Origin: Gammaproteobacteria bacterium
Lineage (GTDB): Bacteria > Pseudomonadota > Gammaproteobacteria > Tenderiales > Tenderiaceae
DNA length: 9,921 nt
Direction of reading: 5' to 3'
Assembly (NCBI GenBank): GCA_024276775.1
Contig: JAJRWO010000042.1
Location: 1 to 9,921 of the forward strand
A program made the translations under genes and the position numbers. The notes under the pieces were generated by a model, which saw nothing but the letters and a program-made list of their open reading frames with translations, was not told where the DNA came from and ran no database searches. Positions 5,464 through 9,921 of this stretch are shown in pieces. Every line of letters starts with the position of its first letter. Position 1 is the stretch's first letter.

Positions 5464-7104
5464 TTACTCAATCGGCCGCACAGAATTAGCCACAATCTGC
5501 GCATTAAAACTTTCCTGAATACAACGTACATTTGGATCTGTGTTAATGGCATCAGCCGCCGCCTGTTGACGGTTATCCGCCTGGCGTTTGTCAATCACTG
5601 CTGGCGTATGCTGTGCCTGTGTGCCTGCGGCAGTACTAAATTTCAATTTAATGGCTTCAGAAAAATATTTTTGCACCGCGTCCTGTAACTGCATCTCCAA
5701 TGACTTTCGACGCAACGAGGCGTGCTGAGCGGATAAGACCAGCTGGATGACGCCAGCATCACGGCTAATCATTTCTGAATTGGCCGCCAGTTGTTGCACC
5801 ATTCCCCGCAAACCCAGCTGAGCCACAATTTCATGCCATGAGCCTACCACTGGTGCATCAGGTTCTTCTGCAATAGCGGTCGGCACAGACTCCGCTGATG
5901 CCTCAGAAATCGTGTTGGCATATGGCTTAGAGGCCATTGCCGGTGACTGAGAGCGATTATGTGCAACAGCTTGTAACGCCGTGTTTTCGGTTTGTTTTTG
6001 TTGTCGGCTGGATTGGCTGCCGACATCTGGACGAAAAGCCAGCATACGCAACATAATCATTTCAAAACCGCTACGCAGCTCAGGTGCAAAGGGCAGGTCA
6101 CGTCGGCCAATCAGACCAATTTGGTAATAAAGTTGAATATCTTCCTGCGAAATAGCCTGTGCAAGCGAGATAATCGCCTCCTGTTCGGGTAAGCCCTCAG
6201 CCGTTTGTGGAACCGCCTGCGCCAGCGCCAGCCTGTGCAGTTGTGATACCAGCTCTGCTAGCACAGCGCTGAAATCAATCCCCTGCTGAGCCAGGCCATT
6301 AATCGTATCCAAAATACTGGCGGCATCGACATCGACCAGACCCTGTAATAGCTTGTAAATATAGCTGCGATCAATGGTGCCAAGCATGGCACGCACTTCA
6401 TCATCAACCAACTTGCCAGCGCCATAGGCAATGGCCTGATCCAGAAGACTGAGGCCGTCACGCATACTGCCATCGGCGCCTTCAGAAATCTGCACCACAG
6501 CAGCTTTATCGAAACCAACCCCCTCCTCAGCCAGCACATATTCAAGGTGGCCAGCAATCATTTCCGGTGCCATACGTTTTAAATTGAACTGCAAACAACG
6601 CGACAGAATGGTCATCGGCAATTTCTGTGGATCGGTGGTGGCAAGCAGAAACTTCACATGCGGTGGTGGTTCTTCCAAGGTCTTCAACAAAGCGTTGAAG
6701 CTATGCGTTGAAAGCATATGTACCTCATCGATCAGGTAGACCTTGAAACGGCCACGAGTCGGGGCATATTGAACATTTTCCAGTAGCTCACGGGTGTCTT
6801 CAACTTTGGTGCGGGAGGCGGCATCCACTTCGATCAGGTCAACAAAACGCCCCTGATCAATTTCGATGCAGGCACTGCAAGCACCACATGGACTGGAAGT
6901 AATCCCGTTTTCACAGTTTAGTGATTTAGCAAAAATACGTGCAACGGTAGTCTTGCCCACCCCGCGGGTGCCAGTAAAAAGATAAGCATGGTGGAGACGA
7001 TCACTATCCAGAGCATTAATCAAGGCGCGCAGCACATGTGTCTGCCCAACCATGGCTGGAAAGCTCTTCGGCCGCCATTTTCGTGCCAGCACCTGGTAAC
7101 TCAT
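5464..7104 (-). CDS. dnaX: DNA polymerase III subunit tau (DnaX)
   Basis: DnaX is the ATPase core of the clamp loader; tau also tethers the polymerase. The AAA+ module shows Walker A 'GTRGVGKT' (45-52), zinc cysteines C64, C73, C76 and C79, Walker B 'YLIDEVH' (123-129), and the arginine-finger 'SRC' (168-170). Domain III runs to about 358. A short low-complexity linker (about 360-420) leads to a C-terminal tau domain beginning 'SWHEIVAQLGL' (422-432) and ending 'SVRPIE'. At 546 aa it is about 100 residues shorter than E. coli tau (643). No A-AAA-AAG slippery heptamer or long A-run exists anywhere in the gene, so the short gamma form is unlikely to arise by the E. coli mechanism. A strong GGGAGG ribosome binding site precedes the ATG. 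It heads the dnaX-ybaB-recR operon. Confidence 0.97.
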   Translation of the reverse strand: MSYQVLARKWRPKSFPAMVGQTHVLRALINALDSDRLHHAYLFTGTRGVGKTTVARIFAKSLNCENGITSSPCGACSACIEIDQGRFVDLIEVDAASRTKVEDTRELLENVQYAPTRGRFKVYLIDEVHMLSTHSFNALLKTLEEPPPHVKFLLATTDPQKLPMTILSRCLQFNLKRMAPEMIAGHLEYVLAEEGVGFDKAAVVQISEGADGSMRDGLSLLDQAIAYGAGKLVDDEVRAMLGTIDRSYIYKLLQGLVDVDAASILDTINGLAQQGIDFSAVLAELVSQLHRLALAQAVPQTAEGLPEQEAIISLAQAISQEDIQLYYQIGLIGRRDLPFAPELRSGFEMIMLRMLAFRPDVGSQSSRQQKQTENTALQAVAHNRSQSPAMASKPYANTISEASAESVPTAIAEEPDAPVVGSWHEIVAQLGLRGMVQQLAANSEMISRDAGVIQLVLSAQHASLRRKSLEMQLQDAVQKYFSEAIKLKFSTAAGTQAQHTPAVIDKRQADNRQQAAADAINTDPNVRCIQESFNAQIVANSVRPIE

Positions 7105-7159
7105 CTACCCTCCCAGATAAAGGGCTTGATATCACAAATAATCATTAGCATGGGGCGCA

Positions 7160-7165
7160 ATTCTA
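7160..7165 (-). promoter_or_regulatory. Candidate -10 element of the dnaX operon
   Basis: The minus strand reads TAGAAT followed immediately by TGCGCCCC, between the ffs 3' end and the dnaX start. The G/C-rich stretch would lie at the discriminator, a feature known for promoters under stringent control. No good -35 is seen. Initiation would give a leader of about 50 nt. Confidence 0.4.
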
Positions 7166-7228
7166 CCTCAAAAATGAACCCACCACATGATTGAGAATAT
7201 TTGAAGTTATCGTTAAGAATGGAAATTA

Positions 7229-7343
7229 GGTGGCGGCTCACGCCCGCCGCTCCCCGGCACACGAGTCCATTACTACCGTTGCTCCCTTCCAGGCCTGGCG
7301 GAATTCGTAACGTATCGTTGCGAGGTGACCGGCGCAAGCCACC
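7229..7343 (-). ncRNA. ffs: 4.5S / small signal recognition particle RNA
   Basis: On the minus strand the sequence has the conserved SRP apical region 'CCAGGCCTGGAAGGGAGCAA' with the GGAA tetraloop, followed by 'CGTGTGCCGGGGAGC', closely like E. coli 4.5S RNA. The ends pair: 5' GGTGGC (7343-7338) with 3' GCCACC (7234-7229), fixing a molecule of about 115 nt, the size expected for the bacterial form. It binds Ffh and directs membrane proteins to the SecYEG translocon. It lies 124 bp upstream of dnaX in the same orientation, a location seen in several gammaproteobacteria. No T-run terminator follows, so the 3' end may be made by processing. A 78-codon open frame crossing this RNA is spurious. 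Confidence 0.96.
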
Positions 7344-7392
7344 ATAAACTCATTTCAACCCAAAACTGCTTCAAAGTTCCAAGTGAGGGCGA

Positions 7393-7398
7393 ATTTTA
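7393..7398 (-). promoter_or_regulatory. Candidate extended -10 promoter of ffs
   Basis: The minus strand reads TGCTAAAAT (extended -10) followed by a TCGCCC discriminator, about 50 bp upstream of the mature ffs 5' end. Initiation near 7386 would leave a leader of roughly 43 nt, to be removed by processing; E. coli 4.5S RNA is also made from a precursor with a 5' leader. The G/C discriminator suits growth-rate control. Confidence 0.5.
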
Positions 7399-7408
7399 GC
7401 ACAGTCAA

Positions 7409-7428
7409 ATAAAAAAAGGACTCCTTTA
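7409..7428 (-). terminator. Weak intrinsic terminator after the cNMP-binding gene
   Basis: On the minus strand AAAGG-AGT-CCTTT is followed by further Ts, ATTTG. The stem is only five pairs with two G-C pairs, so termination would be inefficient. It sits 25-45 bp after the stop of the cNMP-binding gene and just before the ffs promoter, which is the place where a terminator would be expected. Confidence 0.35.
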
Positions 7429-7452
7429 ACCCTTTGAATAATCATCTGACAA

Positions 7453-7938
7453 TCAATACCTACCACCAGTCTTGTTAATGTAGTTAGATAACTGATCCTT
7501 TTCCTGATTCATACGTAGCAGGTTTGAATGAGTGATGCGAAAAATTGAACGCATCACCTTATAAACAATACCTGGATGAGTTTTCAATAGTGACTCAAAG
7601 GCATTCGGTTCAAGCGTATAAACAACAACAGTAGCACCCTCTGCCTCCAGTGTTGCTTTACGCGGGCTACGATCAACAAAGGCACGGGTACCTGCCACTT
7701 CGCCAACCTTCATGGTATAGACATGTTGTTGTTGACCCTCAGCTTCACTGACCACCTTTAACTTGCCTTCAACCAGCACAAACAGTGTATGCTCTGTACC
7801 ACTTTCATCCACTAGGCGTTCACCAGTCTTTAGCTCACGTACACTCATAATACTGCTCAAAACCTCACACTCCTTGAAGGTCAATTCACCGCCAAGAACA
7901 GATGAGCCAATCTTTTCAAAGTCTGGTTTACCGGCCAT
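7453..7938 (-). CDS. Cyclic nucleotide-binding domain protein without a DNA-binding domain
   Basis: The 161-aa protein is a single cNMP-binding (CAP_ED-type) domain. Residues about 20-115 form the beta-roll, with 'LFVLVEGKLKVV' (52-63) typical of strand 3-4. 'GEVAGTRAF' (79-87) and 'SPRKATLEAEG' (91-101) correspond to the phosphate-binding cassette; G79-E80 and R93 match the Gly-Glu and Arg that contact the sugar-phosphate of cAMP or cGMP. A C-terminal helix (about 120-158) follows, but there is no winged helix, so it is not a CRP/FNR regulator. No signal peptide or membrane helix is present. It may signal through protein partners. A good AAGGAG ribosome binding site precedes the ATG. It is divergent from the PC4-like gene and upstream of ffs. 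Confidence 0.85.
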   Translation of the reverse strand: MAGKPDFEKIGSSVLGGELTFKECEVLSSIMSVRELKTGERLVDESGTEHTLFVLVEGKLKVVSEAEGQQQHVYTMKVGEVAGTRAFVDRSPRKATLEAEGATVVVYTLEPNAFESLLKTHPGIVYKVMRSIFRITHSNLLRMNQEKDQLSNYINKTGGRY

Positions 7939-7970
7939 TATTTATACTCTCCTTGTTTGTTTATTTGATT

Positions 7971-7976
7971 ATTATA
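7971..7976 (-). promoter_or_regulatory. Candidate -10 promoter element of the cNMP-binding gene
   Basis: A perfect TATAAT on the minus strand lies 32 bp upstream of the gene's ATG, preceded by CGC, with no good -35 at 16-18 bp. Absence of a -35 suggests an activator or a weak promoter. Confidence 0.45.
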
Positions 7977-8000
7977 GCGAGCAATTGTTACATTTCTTTA

Positions 8001-8110
8001 CTTATAGCCATTTAATTCGAATAGCTATAAGCTGGTCTAAGGGCAGCCCTAAAGTTGATTGTCTGCCCCTGCGCAACCTGGTAAACAATTATTTAGAGAA
8101 ACCCTTACCA
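8001..8110. repeat. Three successive inverted repeats in the divergent gap
   Basis: Three perfect inverted repeats follow each other: CTTATAGC/GCTATAAG (8001-8008 and 8024-8031), GGGCAG/CTGCCC (8041-8046 and 8063-8068) and TGGTAA/TTACCA (8079-8084 and 8105-8110). Loops are 15, 16 and 20 nt. The second is GC-rich and also holds the odd palindrome AGGGC-A-GCCCT. None has a T-run behind it on either strand. They lie between the two outward-facing TATAAT boxes, so they could be operators, a structured leader, or an unannotated small RNA. Confidence 0.5.
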
Positions 8111-8131
8111 TAAGAATACCTAGCAATAGCA

Positions 8132-8137
8132 TATAAT
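8132..8137 (+). promoter_or_regulatory. Candidate -10 promoter element of the PC4-like gene
   Basis: A perfect TATAAT lies about 80 bp upstream of the ATG at 8217; initiation near 8144 would leave a leader of about 73 nt. No clear -35 at 16-18 bp. A second weaker box (TATAGT at 8166-8171, TTACAT 19 bp upstream) is an alternative. Confidence 0.4.
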
Positions 8138-8216
8138 ACGTTACATTATTTTGTCGTCACTAGATTATAGTGAATAACCATTAGTCGCACCAACACAGGA
8201 ATGGAGATTAAGAAAA

Positions 8217-8507
8217 ATGGCTGCAACCGTAGACGAACTAACCATTGAATACTCTGAAGATGACCAGATTCTGGTCAAAGAGCTGGATAAAAAAATTCTG
8301 ACCAAAGGCGCGTGGGCGACGTTGATCTACCGTTATCAAGACTGGGATGCCAAAAAAGAAGAATTTGCTAAAGAAAAATATACCATCCGTCGTTATCAAA
8401 AACGTAATGGCGAATACATGCAAAAGTCAAAATTTAATATCTCCAGCGCCGACCAGGCCAAGGCCATCATTGAAGCACTTCAGGATTGGGTTAGCGAAAC
8501 AAAATAG
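8217..8507 (+). CDS. Conserved hypothetical protein, possible PC4/YdbC-like ssDNA-binding fold
   Basis: The 96-aa cytoplasmic protein is highly charged and has no signal or membrane segment. After an acidic N-terminus (residues 1-24) comes an apparent strand-rich part: 'WATLIYRYQDWD' (about 33-44), 'KYTIRRYQKRNGEYMQ' (about 54-69), 'SKFNIS' (about 70-76). A helix 'SADQAKAIIEALQDWV' (about 77-92) closes it. Four strands then a helix, with many Arg/Lys and aromatic residues, is the outline of the PC4/YdbC single-stranded nucleic-acid-binding fold; this is inference from pattern, not a recognised match. I have an impression of similar proteins in other gammaproteobacteria but no named function. 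GGAG lies 10 bp before the ATG. A strong terminator ends the transcript, so it appears monocistronic. Confidence 0.85.
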   Translation: MAATVDELTIEYSEDDQILVKELDKKILTKGAWATLIYRYQDWDAKKEEFAKEKYTIRRYQKRNGEYMQKSKFNISSADQAKAIIEALQDWVSETK

Positions 8508-8527
8508 GCAACCGCACTATCCAACGC

Positions 8528-8553
8528 AAAAACCGCCATAAAGGCGGTTTTTT
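8528..8553 (+). terminator. Strong rho-independent terminator
   Basis: A perfect 10-bp stem, AAAAACCGCC paired with GGCGGTTTTT around the loop ATAAA, ends in six Ts. It lies about 20 bp after the PC4-like gene and isolates it from the SulP gene. The A-run on the 5' side would let it work in the reverse direction too. Confidence 0.93.
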
Positions 8554-8611
8554 AATTCCCTTCACCACACGCCAAACAAAAATCAAATCAGAGCGCCATT
8601 TGCAAACGTTA

Positions 8612-8617
8612 TATAAT
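8612..8617 (+). promoter_or_regulatory. Candidate -10 element upstream of the SulP gene
   Basis: TATAAT lies 38 bp before the transporter start and downstream of the terminator, the right position for a new promoter. No convincing -35 box is seen at 16-18 bp. Confidence 0.35.
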
Positions 8618-8638
8618 TTCCATTCCTAAGCCCCAGCA

Positions 8639-8659
8639 ATGACTATTCAACCGCCATGA
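8639..8659 (+). other. Possible six-codon leader ORF overlapping the SulP start
   Basis: ATG 8639 opens a six-codon frame (MTIQPP) whose TGA shares bases with the transporter ATG (ATGA overlap at 8656-8659). Such an overlap could couple translation of the transporter to the leader. The ribosome binding site of the leader is weak, and an arrangement this short may be chance. Confidence 0.2.
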
Positions 8660-9921
8660 ATAAATCAAAAAGCATCTTGCTAATTATGGACTGGCTACCA
8701 AAATACCAACGTAAACAGCTTGGTGGCGATATCAATGCTGGAATCATTGTCACCATCGTACTCATTCCCCAAGCCATGGCATATGCAATACTTGCTGGAT
8801 TACCTCCGCAGGTTGGTCTGTATTCATGTTTACTCCCAATCATACTCTACGCTTTGTTTGGCAGCAGTAGCACCTTAGCCGTTGGGCCTGTCGGGCTAGT
8901 CTCGCTCATTGTTGGCTCTACCATTATCGAAATGAACCTGCTGGGACAGGCGCAAGCGCTAACTGTGGCTGTCACACTGGCATGTATGTCCGGGGTTTTA
9001 CTGCTGTTAATGCGGGCACTAAAACTAGGCTCAGTCATTAATTTTATCAGCCATCCCGTGTTATCCGGATTTACCAGCGCTACCGCCGTGCTAATCATTT
9101 TAAGCCAGCTCAAACACTTGCTTGGCATAGAAGTACCCAGGGTGATTCATTTACCAGAAGCACTCACCACCGTCATCACTCACTTAAATGAAATAAACCT
9201 GGCAACAACACTGCTTGGCGTTGGTGGCATTGTTATTATGCTGCTGTTACGCAGTCATTGGCTGCATAGATTCGCTGAGTTAAAACAAGCAACCAAAGCC
9301 ATTGATATTATCGCCCGTTCAGGGCCGTTAATCGTTGTTAGCGGTAGCATCATTATCGCTTGGTGGCTGGCTCTGGACAAAAATGCCAGCGTCAACATTA
9401 TGGGTGTCATACCTGCAGGTTTACCGACTTTATCAATCCCCAGTATTGACATAGCCATGATCAGGGAGCTGTTTCCCATCGCGTTTATCATCGCCATTGT
9501 CGGTTATTTGGGAAATATCTCTGTGTCTAAATCACTGGCAACAAAAAAACGGCAGAAAACTGATGCCAACCAGGAGCTACTGGCACACGGCATCTGCAAC
9601 CTTGGCGCCTCGGTTTCTGGGGGCTACCCAGTCGCCGGTGGCTTTGGCCGCTCAATGGTTAACTACGATTCCGGTGCAAATACACCGATGGCATCAATAA
9701 TCACTGCTGCCCTGATGTCTGTGGCATTATTGTTTTTAACGCCATTGCTGTACTTTTTGCCATATAGCATACTGGCCGCAATTATCATCGTTTCGGTCAG
9801 CAAATTAATTGATTACAAGGCATTCAAACATGCTTGGCTATATGATAAGGCCGATGCTCTGGCGCTGCTTGTCACATTTTTTATGGTATTAACGCTGGGC
9901 ATCGAGGTCGGCATCCTGACC
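8656..9921 (+). CDS. SulP family anion transporter, 3' end beyond the window
   Basis: The frame runs without a stop from ATG 8656 to the window edge, giving 422 residues of an inner-membrane SulP (SLC26) anion transporter. Typical motifs are 'PQAMAYAILAGLPPQVGLY' (38-56), 'TLAVGPVG' (73-80), 'SHPVLSGFTSATAVL' (about 133-147) and 'GGYPVAGGFGRS' (322-333), within many hydrophobic helices. The cytoplasmic STAS domain normally following the membrane part is outside the window. Members carry sulfate, bicarbonate or other anions; the substrate cannot be read here. The start is uncertain: no ribosome binding site precedes ATG 8656, and M11 (8686) is an alternative. It stands alone after a terminator and its own candidate promoter. 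Confidence 0.93.
   Translation, partial: MNKSKSILLIMDWLPKYQRKQLGGDINAGIIVTIVLIPQAMAYAILAGLPPQVGLYSCLLPIILYALFGSSSTLAVGPVGLVSLIVGSTIIEMNLLGQAQALTVAVTLACMSGVLLLLMRALKLGSVINFISHPVLSGFTSATAVLIILSQLKHLLGIEVPRVIHLPEALTTVITHLNEINLATTLLGVGGIVIMLLLRSHWLHRFAELKQATKAIDIIARSGPLIVVSGSIIIAWWLALDKNASVNIMGVIPAGLPTLSIPSIDIAMIRELFPIAFIIAIVGYLGNISVSKSLATKKRQKTDANQELLAHGICNLGASVSGGYPVAGGFGRSMVNYDSGANTPMASIITAALMSVALLFLTPLLYFLPYSILAAIIIVSVSKLIDYKAFKHAWLYDKADALALLVTFFMVLTLGIEVGILT

Noticed and set aside
5844..6026. 60-codon minus-strand frame inside dnaX as a possible frameshift extension
   Set aside because: It lies in the +1 frame relative to dnaX and is not preceded by any slippery heptamer, so it is not a gamma-type frameshift product.
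7101..7337. 78-codon minus-strand open frame starting MRRSPRN
   Set aside because: It runs through the 4.5S RNA and its translation is simply the RNA's conserved loop read as codons. It has no ribosome binding site and ends inside the dnaX start region.
8643..9497. Several minus-strand open frames opposite the SulP gene
   Set aside because: They are antisense shadows of a clearly recognisable transporter; they have no ribosome binding sites and no recognisable domains.

Overview
The window reads as a chromosomal housekeeping segment of a gammaproteobacterium outside the Enterobacterales. Three things support this: the queG / orn / rsgA neighbourhood, the dnaX-ybaB-recR operon, and protein sequences that are all clearly proteobacterial. 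The truncated first gene looks like a presqualene-diphosphate synthase (HpnD type), which would mean a hopanoid or squalene producer; free-living sulfur- or methyl-oxidising lineages would fit, but the sequence alone does not fix the genus. No phage, transposase, CRISPR array, tRNA or rRNA is visible.

Layout, left to right. (1) 1-1310, plus strand: the 3' end of an hpnD-like gene, then queG (epoxyqueuosine reductase, tRNA modification). (2) 1312-1863, minus strand: orn (oligoribonuclease), convergent with queG with one base between the stops. (3) 1864-3398, plus strand: a doubtful 39-codon lipoprotein-like ORF, a small periplasmic c-type cytochrome, then rsgA (circularly permuted ribosome-assembly GTPase). 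(4) 3382-7938, all minus strand: a cyclic-nucleotide-binding-domain gene, ffs (4.5S SRP RNA), dnaX, ybaB, recR, a small four-helix membrane protein and nsrR. nsrR runs into the end of rsgA, and the two coding sequences overlap by 17 bp tail to tail. (5) 7939-8216: a divergent regulatory gap with three successive inverted repeats and a TATAAT box facing each way. (6) 8217-9921, plus strand: a 96-residue protein with a possible PC4-like ssDNA-binding fold, a strong intrinsic terminator, and a SulP anion transporter that runs off the right edge.

Functional links. dnaX, ybaB and recR form the familiar replication/recombination operon, here with a GTG-started membrane protein as fourth gene and ffs immediately upstream. 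queG, orn, rsgA and ffs all serve translation or RNA turnover. nsrR encodes a probable [Fe-S] nitric-oxide-sensing repressor, but no recognisable NO-detoxification gene lies in the window, so its targets are elsewhere.

I found no clear new multi-gene system. The best candidates for a second look are the hairpin-rich divergent gap at about 8001-8110, the paired uncharacterised genes flanking it (a receptor-only cNMP protein and a PC4-like protein), the apparently leaderless rsgA, a dnaX with no frameshift heptamer, and a palindrome-rich short block at about 3895-3980.
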